The notes beneath the pieces are model-generated. The model made no database searches. It had not been told where the DNA came from and saw nothing but the letters and a program-made list of their open reading frames with translations. From the NCBI GenBank assembly GCA_014529385.2, contig CM043962.1, forward strand, positions 43,184,598 through 43,248,597: a DNA stretch of 64,000 bases, read 5' to 3'. This DNA is from Adiantum capillus-veneris. Taxonomy: Eukaryota > Streptophyta > Polypodiopsida > Polypodiales > Pteridaceae. The position numbers and the translations under genes were made by a program. This document shows, piece after piece, positions 33,201-44,358 of this stretch. How positions within the stretch are numbered: position 1 is the stretch's first letter; each line of letters begins with the position of its first letter.

Positions 33201-34731
33201 AACACTTCAATGTGTTTTCTAGCATATTCGTCCCCATTGAATTTTTGCGTGAGTTTGGCACTTTGTACTGCCTTACTTCTAGGCTCTCTATCAGATGCAT
33301 GACGCATATTTTCCGCGATAGATCGACCTATGGTTTGAGCAAACGCTGCCAAGTCACCTATGTGAGGAGGCAGGGCCGGTGGAGGTACTCTTGGAATCAT
33401 ATGTGGGAGAGGGACGGGTACCGGTCTTGGCATATGTGTGGATGATGCAGGATATGCAACATAACCGGGCATAGGTCCACTCGGATAAGGGCTAGGGAGC
33501 GGCACTCGAGGAGCATAAACAAGTGGTACAATTGGAGGTGTGGGGGCCATGTGTGCATAAGGGGCTAGAGGCACATACGGTCAAGGCCCCATATTAGGTA
33601 CTACGACACTAGGTAGTGGCATTGCGCTAACCGTAGATGTCATCGGTACATTCTCTGTCAGGCCTATCCCTGGAGTGAGCACTGTGTTTTCCTTAATAGA
33701 GGGTTGAGCCAAGTTAGGGAAGCTAAAGTTGTCGCTCGGAGGCTCAGATTGCATAGAGACCCCAGGTGAAATGACGTAAGATGGGTCCATGGGACTCATT
33801 AGAGGAGTCTCCATTTGTGATAGAGTAGGATGTTGAGCCTTGCTCGTATCCAGAAATCTCATGGGGCCAGTTGAGAGTATATTTACCCCTCGGTTTTGCC
33901 TTTCTGATTGAATAATGCCATGGATAACATTACAGATCATTTTCTGTTGATCTTCGATGCTCGTGGCACTAGAGGTGGATTGTACAATCTCTATCCATCC
34001 TACATGGTAGGCGTGGCTAGAGTATAGATCCGTCAACACCTCAGTGTGGAGGTCATATGTCCAATGATCATTAATGAACAATCCTTCTAGAGTCGACGTG
34101 TTAACGGTTTCTTGTGAGGTAGAAGCAATATTGCTCCCCGTGGTTTTACTTGTCACCAACGGTACTCTAGAGGGGACTTCTGAAGGAGGCAGCTCAACAG
34201 GGCTATCCACATGGACACTCTTTGGGGGTGTGGGGTCCACGTGCGATGTGAAAGGAGAGTCCACTTCCCCACCCCCTTCGTGTGCTTCATTTGCATCAGG
34301 TTCCGAGCGAGTAGCTCTACCTAAGAAGTTGGCAGGATATCCACATGGACACTCTTTTGGGGTGTGGGGTCCACGTGCGATGTGAAAGGAGAGTCCACTT
34401 CCCCACCCCCTTCGTGTGCTTCATTTGCATCAGGTTCCGAGAGAGTAGCTCTACCTAATGTTTCCATGAAACGGCTAAACATACTAGTACTAGGCTGTGG
34501 AGCTTCGGGAGGTGCATGGCCTTCTCTCTCAGTGTTTTGGGTAGGGTATGCTTCCATGATTTCTGAGTTGGAGGAGGAATCACTAGCGGCTATTTTAGGG
34601 TCTTGGGTGGTGCTACCTTGTGTCCCCGCTGAGGGTCTAGAACCTATCGTGGATGGGTAATGGGTGTCCGTATGAACAGAGGCACCCTCAATATGCTCGT
34701 GTTCTAGCACCCGCCCAGAGCGTAAGTGCAT
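30278..34731 (-). pseudogene. gag-protease of gypsy C with four zinc knuckles
   Basis: The probable start is ATG 34731 (MHLRSGRVLEHEHIEG). A 120-bp tandem duplication shifts the frame near 34320. From 34264 one frame runs to 30278 with a single TGA (33583-33581). The order is a Pro-rich region (33574-33330), a capsid-like retrotransposon gag domain (NALSLTLSGKAGDWYRTL, about 33150), and four CX2CX4HX4C knuckles: CSICLGPHSTSEC, CNACGRYSHQAKDC, CYECGGPHRAAEC and CNRCGIDHLISQC. A basic/acidic spacer and a retropepsin-like domain follow (IKGILDGGAGVSIVT with DGG at 30733-30725, then MILGRPFMREAQMV). A TAG at 30280-30278 ends it. Confidence 0.9.
34204..34460 (-). repeat. Tandem duplication of about 120 bp in gag of gypsy C
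   Basis: The segment CCACATGGACACTCTTTGGG... to ...GTAGCTCTACCTAA on + occurs at about 34206-34323 and again at about 34341-34458. The copies differ by a moved G in a homopolymer and one base near the end. The duplication breaks the gag N-terminal frame. Confidence 0.93.
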
Positions 34732-34739
34732 GTGCTTTT

Positions 34740-35750
34740 GATACCCTCAGGTGTCAAAAAGCTGCTCTAGGAGGCCTTGTGACTAGTTTTTTGCGTGTTT
34801 TTTTGTTTGCTTTTTTGCTAGATTTTTTAGAGCGTGTCGTGGAATGGGCCGTGTGATAGCTCGAAACAAGCGTATCGCTAGGAGGGACGCGCTGTGCTTT
34901 ACAGCCCACCGTTTGGTTCTATTTTGCTCCAGAAAAGCCCGAAACAGTCTTTTCCTAGCTGGGGAACTAGGCTCCAAATAGCAAGTCTAAGGGTGCAAGT
35001 GGGAAGAGAAGGGAGGAGAGTGCAGGACTTGCCCCACATGCTCTCATTCCCTCTTGAGGGGGTAGGGTATATATATAAGAGTGAGTCTAGTGTATATCAT
35101 AAGACTGAGGACTGAGGCCTAGGCTTGGGCTTGGGCTTGGGCTTGGGCTTGGGCTTGGGCTTGGGGAAATGATCCCGATCAAAATTTTAGTGATCCCCCC
35201 AGTCACTCACGCTTAAATATTTTCTATTTTTTCCCATCCGTTTTTATAACCTCCCCCTCACTCACGTTTTTATATTTCGAATATTTTTTTAAAATAATTT
35301 TTTTTATTTTTTTTTTGGGATATTATTTGGTACGCGTTGACCTCACCTAACTATTTACTGTCCCACCTACCTACTGACCTGCTAATCAGTGGTTCACCTA
35401 ATTACTAACCTACTTAATTAACTAACTGTGCGCCTAACTGTGCACAAACCAAAAAACATAGAAAATGCAGAAAATTGAAACTTGACAGAACTGTGCAGTG
35501 CAAACCAGAAAATGCAGAAACCGCAGAAACGCAAGAAATGCTAACTGTGTAAGCTGAAATCTGAGCTTAATAGAACTAACAAAACAAAGCTTAACAGAAC
35601 ACAGAAAACTTGAATGCAGTCAACAACGTTGTGTCTTTCTCTACTGTTTTCGCATAACAACAATGATCAAACTTAAGCCGCGCCTTTCCTACATAAAAAA
35701 TAGCTTCAATACAATTTACAGGTCGCCATTGGAGCTTCACGCGTAGCAGC
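34740..35750 (-). other. 5' leader of gypsy C
   Basis: Non-coding, 1 kb, between the primer-binding site and gag. It contains a (GGGCTT)n run at about 35122-35164 (seven units on +) and T-rich tracts near 35285-35320. No ORF is recognised. Confidence 0.6.
35122..35164. repeat. (GGGCTT)n hexamer repeat
   Basis: Seven near-perfect GGGCTT units lie in the leader of gypsy C. Confidence 0.95.
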
Positions 35751-35768
35751 TCCCCGACAGCGGCGCCA
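35751..35768 (-). promoter_or_regulatory. Primer-binding site of gypsy C (tRNA-Asp type)
   Basis: The minus strand reads TGGCGCCGCTGTCGGGGA four bases after the right LTR. From memory of plant tRNA-Asp this differs at two of 18 positions from the complement of its 3' end, the primer used by Athila-like elements. It fixes the orientation as leftward. Confidence 0.8.
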
Positions 35769-35772
35769 AAAA

Positions 35773-36325
35773 TGTCACGGCTAGGGACTTGCTACGCGCC
35801 GTGTGCGAGCCACAAAGGCTCCTAGCACACAGTCATACAACAGACAAGCTCACAAGGGAGAATGGTGTGTCACTCACCTTCCTGCGTAGTTGCGAATGAA
35901 GGATTCCCGCGCCGCGAAGAAGAGGGAGACACCGCTACGCCGCGCTCAACCGCCTCGCCGCCGTCGTGCTGCCGCAACGCTCGATCACACACACACTCTC
36001 ACACTCTCTCTTTCTCTCACACGTACACACACACACACACAAGGAGATGGTGAAGGAGAAGGTGGAGATGGAGCAAGAGCAACTTCTATTGCACAATGAG
36101 AGAATGAGTAAAAATTAGGTTTAGTGGCTTTTATATGAGCTCACCCCATTCACACTTGGGCGCCCATACTTAGCCAACTAACTCCTTGAATATTCCAGTT
36201 AGAGTGCGCCTGTCATCGGCGATCACCCTTACCCTGTTCCTATTGGTCCGACAAGCCCGGTACCTGACTCTAAATAATACAACGTTTATAGATCATAGGG
36301 TGTCCGTGTGCCGTGAGGGTTAACA
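35773..36325 (-). repeat. 5' LTR of gypsy C (right)
   Basis: On + it runs from TGTCACGGCTAGGG to GTGAGGGTTAACA. It is nearly identical to the left LTR apart from microsatellite length. On the minus strand CTATAAACG (about 36293-36285) is a possible TATA box. Confidence 0.95.
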
Positions 36326-36330
36326 GTGGT

Positions 36331-36488
36331 GACACTATTTATATGGTGCCGAGTTTGAAGTATTTTTTGACCATGATAGTATAAAGTGGTTTACTACTCA
36401 AACGGACTTGAAGGGCCGTAAAGCTAGATGGGCCAAAATCCTTCAAGATTATGATTGTAAGCTTCGATATTGCAAGGGGTGATATAAT
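36331..36488 (+). pseudogene. RNase H of gypsy A, middle piece
   Basis: This continues directly from 23124. After the gypsy C right target duplication the frame reads HYLYGAEFEVF, then DHDSIKWFTTQTDLKGRKAR and WAKILQDYDCKLRYCKG, a TGA and YN, where copia D is inserted (target duplication ATAAT at 36484-36488). The first codon after KW was CGA in the uninterrupted gene, judged from the left duplication, and is now TGA. Confidence 0.9.
36484..36488. repeat. Target-site duplication of copia D (left)
   Basis: ATAAT; the right copy is at 49083-49087. Confidence 0.88.
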
Positions 36489-36516
36489 TGAGGTCGCGGA
36501 GCGGAGCTTAGATAGA

Positions 36517-36576
<60 letters not shown>

Positions 36577-36740
36577 TAAAGAGCTTACACAGTACACAGA
36601 GAATTCGTTGAAGGGTTATCTTCCGAATCTTATTATTCACACAAGTATAAGTGAGTATATACAAAGAGTTAGTGATAAGCGAGTTAGGCGGGCAGGCGGC
36701 CATATCCGTATAAGAGGCCACTTAGGCTTTAATCCCAACA
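36489..36740 (-). repeat. 3' LTR of copia D (left)
   Basis: On + it opens TGAGGTCGCGG and closes CTTTAATCCCAACA. The right 160 bases match the other LTR closely (AGAGCTTACACA to the end). The left part differs because of a (CT)n(CA)n expansion at about 36518-36573. Confidence 0.85.
36518..36573. repeat. (CT)n(CA)n compound microsatellite
   Basis: CT repeats pass directly into about 22 CA units inside the left LTR of copia D. Confidence 0.95.
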
Positions 36741-36824
36741 ACCTTCCGCTTAAAGTCCAATGTGGCACTTTAAGTAACTGTAAATATATGAACATAAATG
36801 TACAAAGATTTACATGGCTGCCAT

Positions 36825-37714
36825 CTATCCAATGCCCAATAACTCACAACAATGCACAAAGCCCTCTCTTGGAAGTCCCTTTGTGAGTAGATCAGCAGGA
36901 TTTTCCTTGGTGTGGATCTTCATCAGTTGTATCGGCTTGTCTTCAAGTACTTCCCTAATGAAGTGATATTTCACATCAATATGCTTAGTCTTAGAATGGA
37001 ACACTGGATTCTTTGACAATTGTATAGCACTATCACAATATAACTCTGGTATATCTACTTTGATTCCCAAGTCTGCTACCAATCTACCAAGCCAAATAGC
37101 TCCTTTGCATGCCTCATTTGCTGCAACATACTCAACTTTTGTAGTAGACTGCGTAATACAATCTTGTAATCGAGATCGCCATGATATGGCACCTCCAGCC
37201 AATGTAAAGACATAGCCTGATGTAGATCTCCTCTTATCCAAGTCTCCTGCATAATTTGAGTCATTGTATCCTCTGACACTCAAATCCTGACTACCATAGC
37301 ATATGCGCATACTCTTTGTATGTTTTAAGTATCTCATGATACCTTTCACTGCCTCCCAATGTTTCTTGTCGGGATTTGACATATATCTGCTAACCACTCC
37401 GACTGCAAATGCAATCTCCGGACATATAGCAATCATTGCATACATCAAAATCCCACATGCAGACGCATACAACACCGTATCCATTTCAACCTTTTCCACC
37501 TCAGACTGTGGGCAATCTTGGTTGCTTAGTTTCACATATGACGGCAATGTGTCATCAATGCCTTTCCCCTGTCCATATGGAAACGTTGCAACACCTTGTC
37601 AATATACTCTTCCTCAGATAAGTAAAGCATCTTCTTTGACCTATCTCGCTGGATACACATACCCAGTATATGACTTGCCTCACCCATGTCTTTCATGTCA
37701 AAAACCTTTGCCAT
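36825..37714 (-). pseudogene. RT C-terminus and RNase H of copia D
   Basis: The frame at 37714-37532 reads FDMKDMGEASHILGMCIQRD, the end of RT. After a frameshift 37547-36825 encodes the connection and RNase H: YMSNPDKKHWEAVKGIMRYL, GYNDSNYAGDLDKRRSTSGY, STTKVEYVAANEA (usually STTEAEY), DSAIQLSKNPVFHSKTKHID and IHTKENPADLLTKGLPRE to the stop. The RNase H part is open over 240 codons and nearly intact. Confidence 0.93.
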
Positions 37715-38232
37715 TTTGACTTAAGAGCTGAAATTTTTGCCATTTGTCTACCAGCAAGTAACATGTCATCCACATACAAGATGAGGATTATCAAGCTACC
37801 ATCCTTAGCTTGTCGAGTATATAGGCAATGATCTGTCTCACTTCTCTTGTATCCTTGAGAAAGCATAAATTGGTGAAACTTGCCATAGAGACTCTTTCTC
37901 AAACGACATACCAATTTCTCTTTGCCTTTCTCAACATACCCTTCTGGCTGCTGTATATAAACCTCCTCATGCAAATCTCCATGAAGAAATGCCATTTTCA
38001 CATCCATCTGATGTAAATGCAAATCATGTTTGGCAACCAAAGCAAGTACACTTCTCAATGTTGTCATCTTGACAACTAGTGAAACGACTTCATCAAAATC
38101 TATTCCGTGTTCTTGTTTAAAACCCTTAGCAACCAACCGTGCTTTGTATTTTGGCTGCCCATAATGAGGAGTAAGCTTATACCTGTAAACCCACTTACAA
38201 GGTAGAGCTTTCTTGCCCTCTGGCAATCCCAC
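37693..38232 (-). pseudogene. Reverse transcriptase of copia D
   Basis: Copia RT blocks are CKWVYRYKLTPHYGQPKYKA, RLVAKGFKQEHGIDFDEVVS, LHLHQMDVKMAFLHGDLHEE, EEVYIQQPEGYVEKG and LILYVDDMLLAG. The catalytic YVDD (37776-37765) is intact. After KSLYG about ten residues are deleted (the usual LKQAPRQWY block), leaving KSLYGKFHQFML. Confidence 0.93.
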
Positions 38233-39205
38233 GTTTGATTCTTATGCAGAGCCGTCATCTCTGATTGCATGGCCAATTGCCATTTTTTCGATTCAACAAC
38301 TTGTAATGCCTCGTAACAAGATAGTTCTCCGCAATCCGTGAGCATGACATAATTTAGAGGTGGCACATAACGATCAGGTGGTTTGGAGACATGCTCAAAA
38401 TGTCTCACCACAACTGATTCTACCTCTCTAGCCACTATAGGCTGTTCTTGAGTCTGACCATGCTGTCTTGATGTGCTAGCATTAGGTCCATCTTCCCTGA
38501 AGACAACTCTTCCGATCTCCTCTATCTTCTGTGGCTTAGAGTGAAACTTGGCTTCATTGAAATGCACATCATTGCTACGAATAACTTTTCTGGACTCAGG
38601 ATCCCAAAGCCGGTAACCCATCTTGCCTGATTCTCCGTAGCCAAGAAATATACACTTCCTACTCTTTGGTTCTAACTTATTCCTCAAATCCTTAGAAATA
38701 TGGCTATAAGCTTCACAACCAAAGACTCTGAGATGCTTATACGAAGGTGCCTTGCCTGTCCATAGCATCTCGGCCACTTCACTCTTATCCAGAACCCTAC
38801 TAGGAGACCTGTTGATCATATGGACTGCTGTAGCCACTGCTTCCGCCCAAAATCCATCAGGCAACTCAGCATTTGACAACATGCTTATGACCTTCTCTTG
38901 TATGGTCCTATTCATACGTTCTGCAACTCCATTTTATGAAGGATTATATGGTGTAGTAAGTTCCCACTTTATCCCTTTTGCTTCACAAAAGTCTTGAAAA
39001 GCTTTGGAAACGTACTCTCCACCATTGACAGTTCTCAAGCACTTTAGCTCTGACCACTTTGATTCTCCACAAGCTGCAAGAATGTTTTAAAGACCTTGAG
39101 CACCTCATCCTTGTGCTTCAAGAAGTAAACCCATACTTTGCGAGAATAGTCGTCTATGAATGTACAAAAGTACGCTACTCCCCCTAGTGACAAACTAGGC
39201 ATTGG
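38100..39205 (-). pseudogene. Integrase of copia D, C-terminal piece
   Basis: Going leftward from the CACTA insertion, MPSLSLGGVAYFCTFIDDYS and KVWVYFLKHKDEVLKVFKTF are followed by a frameshift and LRTVNGGEYVSKAF. The second catalytic Asp of DDE (normally TDNGGEY) is Val (39029-39027). The Glu block reads NGVAERMNRTIQEK, preceded by a TAA. The C-terminal part includes HLRVFGCEAYSHI and GYGESGKMGYRLWDPESRKV, then a divergent linker into RT. Confidence 0.93.
39203..39205. repeat. Target-site duplication of CACTA E (left)
   Basis: TGG, with TGG again at 46327-46329. A 3-bp duplication is standard for CACTA transposons. Confidence 0.85.
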
Positions 39206-39400
39206 CACTACAACACTAAATGAAGATATCGACGTGTATATATCGACGGCCATGCTTTTCCACGCGTATATCGACGACATTAGCGGGCGTCGCTATACAC
39301 GTCGCAGTGTGCGTCGATATACGCGTGGAAAGGCTTTTATTTGCCACGCGTATAGCGACGCGTATATTGACGCGTATAGCGATGCAAAAAAATTTGGGGG
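39206..39400. repeat. Left terminal inverted repeat and subterminal repeats of CACTA E
   Basis: The terminal CACTACAACA is followed by at least six copies, in both orientations, of motifs like CGTCGATATACGCGTGG and CGTATAGCGACGCGTATA up to about 39385. These arrays are the expected binding sites for a TNPA-type protein. Confidence 0.85.
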
Positions 39401-39499
39401 AAAAAAGTGAAACCCGCGCGTAGGGGCCATTTTCGCCTGCTTGGGTCTTGGCCGAAACCTACTGCGCAGGTATTATGTCCATCTCCACCCTCCCCAACC

Positions 39500-39651
39500 C
39501 CTCTCTCTCTCTCTCTCTACCTCTACATTGTGTGTGTGTGTGTAGGAAAGAGAGAGAGAGCGTGGTGTGTGTGTGTGTGTAGAGGAAAGAGAGAGAGAGA
39601 GAGAGGTGTGTGTGTAGGAAATAGAGAGAGAGAGAGCGGTGTGTGTGTGTA

Positions 39652-39719
<68 letters not shown>

Positions 39720-39740
39720 GTGTGTGTGTGTGTAGGTAAT

Positions 39741-39795
<55 letters not shown>
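39500..39795. repeat. (GA)n/(GT)n microsatellite cluster
   Basis: Alternating GA and GT runs, with a unit such as GTGTGTGTAGGAAAGAGAGAGA repeated about five times, grade into two long (GA)n tracts (about 39654-39716 and 39745-39792). The cluster lies within the CACTA 5' region. Confidence 0.95.
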
Positions 39796-40186
39796 AATGT
39801 ATGCTTAGGAAATTAAAATTAAAGAAAAAAAATTAAAGAGAGAAATGAAATGAAATGTTATATTAACGTCTTCGAAAGGCCAAAGTGACCTATGAGACAT
39901 GAGACAAGAAAGTTACAATGTGATGGATCTGATACAAAGTCAGAGTAAGAAGATGACAAAATAAAATATTATGGAATCCTAAACTGCTGGGTGTGGACTA
40001 AACGGCTAAACGAGCTCGTTGGGATAGGTAGATCTCCTCCATGGTCAGTACTTTGATCGGGCGTTGTGCATGTCGAGCCAAAGTGACCTAGCTAGATCCT
40101 CTGATGCAGCCTCTGTCGATGTTGTGTAGTCCTCCGCAGTCGTGGGCGTCTAGATCTCCCTAGATCAGTCGCTCGTTCGATCATTA

Positions 40187-40294
<108 letters not shown>

Positions 40295-40698
40295 AGGGGA
40301 AGTGGAGCTCCAGGAGTTATGGCAGAGAAATAGGAAAATAGAGAAATAGAGAGAGATAGGAAAATAGGGAAATAGAGAGAGAAAGAGAGATAGCGAGAGC
40401 GAGATCGAGAGAGAGAGAGAGAAAGAGAGATAGCGAGAGCGAGATCGAGAGAGAAAGAACGAGAGATAGGGTATGTAGACAGAGAAGAAACTATGGAACT
40501 AAAAGAGGCAAAGGGGTTTTGCCTGCTACATGCATTGCCATGTACACCTGGGAGTGCACGTATGTGTCTACCCATATAGGATTTGACCAATAAAGACGAG
40601 ATTTTGACCCGGTGGTCCTGATCTCTGTACACCTCTGGACCGAGGTGTACGGAGATTGTGCAAGACTAGAGAATGTGAGGTAGTTTACATTGTGAGGA

Positions 40699-40699
<1 letters not shown>

Positions 40700-40738
<39 letters not shown>
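40700..40738. repeat. (AT)n microsatellite
   Basis: About 19 TA units lie upstream of the tnp2-like start codon. Confidence 0.95.
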
Positions 40739-40743
<5 letters not shown>

Positions 40744-41278
40744 CAACATTCATAATCATTATAGATGGCAACGTCATCAACTAACATGGAGGAAAAGATT
40801 GCATGCTCGTGCATGCTCTGCAAGTATCAAATCCTGCGCAAGCGTAGGATATGTAATGAGCATGTGCACAAGTACGGAGAGTTTGCTAGAGAAACCGTAC
40901 AAAATCTGCGATACAACTCCTACGGAACGGGCATTGATTTCCGCGACATAGCACCTACATCTGAGAGAGAGAGAGAAAAAAGATTATGCGTGAAGGTCCG
41001 ACCAATATAGAGCCACGGATGGAAGCAGAAAAGGGCTTACAGACAGAAGACGACGGCATGGAGGAGATGCTGGATGCCTTCTTCCAGACAAGCGAGGAGA
41101 ACGTGAACGAAGCAGCACCAGAAGCCGTGCGTCTATCTCCTGAAGACATGTTGAGGAAGTTGGCACGTCAACCAATCTATGAAGGCGCCAAAATATCTAT
41201 GCTTCGTACTTGTCTGGCGTTTTTGAATCTTCAGTCAGTGTACGGGTGGTCAGATGTAAGCGTCACTGCTTTGTTTAG

Positions 41279-41359
41279 GTACGTAATTTACAAAAGAGAT
41301 TTTCCAATTGCAACGGTGATGTGCTCGGAGAGCTTTTTAATTTAATGTGGCTTAAACAG
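41279..41359 (+). other. Intron 1 of tnp2-like gene
   Basis: 81 bp, GTACGT...AAACAG. Removing it restores a single frame across conserved tnp2 sequence. Confidence 0.85.
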
Positions 41360-42099
41360 GTTATTGCGGGAGCAACTTCTCCCGGCTGGCAATGAAATGC
41401 CCCCCTCCAAGCCAGACGCAAAGCAACTTCTAACCTCAGTTGGCTTGGACTACAACAAGATTCATGCATGTCCAAATGATTGCATTCTTTTTCGCAATGA
41501 ATTCGCACATTGTCTGTCGTGTCCTAAGTGCGGAGCAATGCACTACAAACAAGATGCAGTTGGCGAGACAGTGCCAGCTAAAGTGTTGTGGCATTTCCCT
41601 ATTATTCCTAGGATAAAAAACATGTTTCGTTGTGGTTCCATTGCAAAGTTGATGCGGTGGCATTCTACGAATAGATCCATTGACGCAACATTTAGGGTGC
41701 CCGCTGATTCAAAGGCTTGGAGGCACATTGAAGATACCTGGCCACATTTTAAGAGTGAACTACGCAATTTGCGTTTGGGCATGGAAATGGATGGAGTCAA
41801 TCCATTTGGCTTGAGAAGCTCGTCATGGAGCACTTGGCCTGTGTGCCTTATCAATTACAACCTCCCGCCGTGGCTTGCTATCAAGAAGGGTCATTTGATT
41901 TTAAGCTTGATTGTACCTGGTAAGTTCAAGGCAAAAAACATGGATGTTTATCTAGCTCCGCTAGTTGACGAGCTCCAGGAGTTATGGCATGGGATCAACA
42001 TAGCAGATGCGGTTGAACCAGTAGGACAACAACATGCAAGGATCCATGGACTTCTTATGTGGACTATGCATGATTGGCCAGGATACGGAGAAGCTTCTG

Positions 42100-42178
42100 G
42101 TAATGGTTATTGATTTACAAAATTCTCGCTATTCGCAAGCCCTTTGCCTTGGCCTGATTCATGCTTTGATATATGCAG
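42100..42178 (+). other. Intron 2 of tnp2-like gene
   Basis: 79 bp, GTAATG...ATGCAG. Removal joins the EAS codons to GLTTSGYNACP in frame. Confidence 0.87.
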
Positions 42179-43987
42179 GACTAACAACTTCGGGATACAA
42201 TGCATGTCCAATTTGCAGGCATTCTTTGGATGTGCGCTATTCTACCTCTCTTCGAAAGACAATTTATCAAGGCCACCACCGTTATCTTCAGATGGCCATC
42301 ACTTGCACGAAGGCCAGCTTGGTCGCGTCGAATGTCGTCCTATGCATGTACAAGAGTGGCGTCGCCGATGGGAGCAACATGAGGGGCAACCTGTTCCAGG
42401 AATGAAACGTTTGTCCATTCTCCATACGTTGCCGTACTGGGGTGATCTACTAATTAACCATTTGCTGGATCCAATGCATATATTCAAGAATGTGGGAGAG
42501 CTCCTCTGGAAGACAATCATGGGAATGAAAGACAATCAAGCTTCACGAGATGATTTGCAGTCGGTTGGAAAGATACCAGATCTGTGGCCTTTCACCAATG
42601 CAGCTGGTCAAACAAAACTTCCAAGAGCGCCATGGGTATTGCTAAAAAACGAAGAGCAACAAGTGAAAAGGGTGATTTCGGAGTTCAGGACGCCAACAGG
42701 ATATATGCGATGTCTCAAGACATCATTTACCCGTGACGATCAATTGTCAGGGTTGAAATCGCACGACTGGCATAAGTTCTTGCAATTCATTCTTCCAATT
42801 GCGATCAAGGGGTGTTTAACGGAGGAAGTGCGGACCTGCATATACAAGATTCAGAGCTAGTGCGGTGGATCTCTTCCAAGGAGATATGGGAGGAATCTAT
42901 TGCAGTCGCAAGGGCTAACTCCATTGAGGCAGTTTGCATGATTGAGAAGTATCTACCCACGAGCTGCCTAACTATCCAAATGCACTTGCCCGTCCATGTA
43001 GTAGATGAGGTTGCAGTGGCAGGTACATTCCACAGCCGTTGGATGTTCTTTCTAGAGCGGTTCATGAAAACACTTAAGGGTTTTGTTCGCCAAAAAGCGC
43101 GTTCAAAGGGGAGCATGGCAGAAGGATGGCTGGTGCAAGAGTCTCTTGTATTGACGACCGAATTTCTATCCGTTTCTGACCCAGAAATGCCTCGACTGTG
43201 GAGCGATGAGGAGGATGCAAGACTGGTGGGAGAGGAGCCGCAAGGGCAAGGGGTGCCGAAGAAAATGAACCTGGCCATGCGAGAAAAGATCATAAAGTTC
43301 TGTATACTAAATTCAGCACCGATGCAAAAATGGCTTGAAAGGTACGAAGAAGAGAAAGAGAGACGCAATCTAGAGCGACAGGATTTCAGGCGAAGTCGAA
43401 CGACTAGAGGCTTACCCTTGCCAGACTATCTCGCTCCTCTACTTGAATTCCCTACAATGGCATGGTTGGACAAGACAGTGAGAGCAGCTCGACAGATCGG
43501 AGAACCCATATCTCTAGAAGAGGAAGAGCTGGCTATTGGATGTGACTGGAAGTATCATACATACATGGCACTGTGGTTGCATGGAAAGCATTTCAGAACA
43601 CAACAAATTGACAGCAGAAGAAACACGTTTGACATTCGGGTAATGGTTAGTTTTATGCAGAAGAGCAGGGCGAGTGCTAGAGACATGAATGAGAGCACTA
43701 GCAACCTGGATTATTGTGGTCTAGTGTCAGATATCTTGAAAGTAAGCTTCAGGCGGTTTGAGATGTTTTTGTTGGATGTGAAGTGGTTCAAGGTGATTAC
43801 TTCTGGTTGCAATGCAACGGTACGCAGAGATGGAAACAAACTTGTGCAAATAGATTCTACAAAGATTTGGACAGATGCGAGCGACACATTTGCTCTCCCC
43901 AAACATTGCGAGCAAGTGGTCTGTGTACCGGACCCTCGAGAGCGACAATGGTGGTTTGTGGTTCAGGTTGCTCCAAGAAATAAATAA

Positions 43988-44358
43988 GTATTTGAAGGGC
44001 AAGATCTCCTGGAGGAAAGTCAGACAGACGACGTCCATACTACTGTGACATTAGATGACATGGACGAAGGTATGGGAGAGGAAGCTGACAGATATACGAG
44101 GGATGACGCAGACGAGCCAGAATTGACACTTGTAGATGAAGATGCAATGGATGAAGACAATCTGCCAGAATGAGTTGGGGCAGAGTTATGTTTGCAATTA
44201 GAGATAGACGATGATACGGTGCAAGATCTTATCGATGATGCCTCACTCGTCGAGGCCTAGGCCTGTAAGTGTTTGTGTGAAGACTTTGATTTAAAATTAA
44301 GCTTAAAGTTAATTTAAACAAGTGTGTTCTGACGCTTTATTTTACTTTCTTTGTGCAG
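43988..44358 (+). other. Acidic tail of tnp2 region and intron
   Basis: The frame of the transposase stays open past its TAA, encoding an acidic stretch (DDMDEGMGEEADRYTRDDAD), and a second stop lies near 44171. A GTAAGT donor at 44265 and a CAG acceptor at 44358 bracket a likely intron leading into the second gene. Confidence 0.55.

Larger units (their letters stand above)
23126..36325 (-). mobile_element. Gypsy element C with two protease-like domains
   Basis: This 13.2-kb element has LTRs of 585 and 553 bp, a tRNA-Asp-type primer site next to the right LTR and a purine tract next to the left LTR, so it is transcribed leftward. Gene order on the minus strand is gag with four CCHC knuckles, protease, acidic linker, RT, integrase zinc and DDE domains, a charged linker, a second retropepsin-like domain, a basic W-x-P-K tail and a small extra ORF. 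RNase H is deleted. RT style (NAATRRDHYPLP, FLDGYSSYNQI) suggests the chromodomain-lacking Athila/Tat-like branch (inference). Confidence 0.93.
40765..43987 (+). pseudogene. tnp2-family CACTA transposase, spliced, with frameshifts
   Basis: The first part reads MATSSTNMEEKIACSCMLCK. A GA-rich slip near 40965 changes frame to the acidic MREGPTNIEP segment. The intron 41279-41359 (GT...AG) joins ALF to LLREQLLPAGN, and the intron 42100-42178 joins GEAS to LTTSGYNACPIC. Tnp2 blocks are DYNKIHACPNDCILF, CPKCG, MDGVNPFGLRSSSWSTWPV, NYNLPPWLAIKKGHLILSLI, PLVDELQELWHG, DPMHIFKNVGELLW and VAVAGTFHSRWMFFLERFMK. The C-terminal DUF4216-like part is YCGLVSDILKVSFRRFEMFL. Single-base frameshifts near 42290 and 42855 break it. 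Confidence 0.93.

Noticed and set aside
35122-35164. GGGCTT array as telomere-like or regulatory array
   Set aside because: Simple hexamer expansion in a retrotransposon leader; no support for a function.
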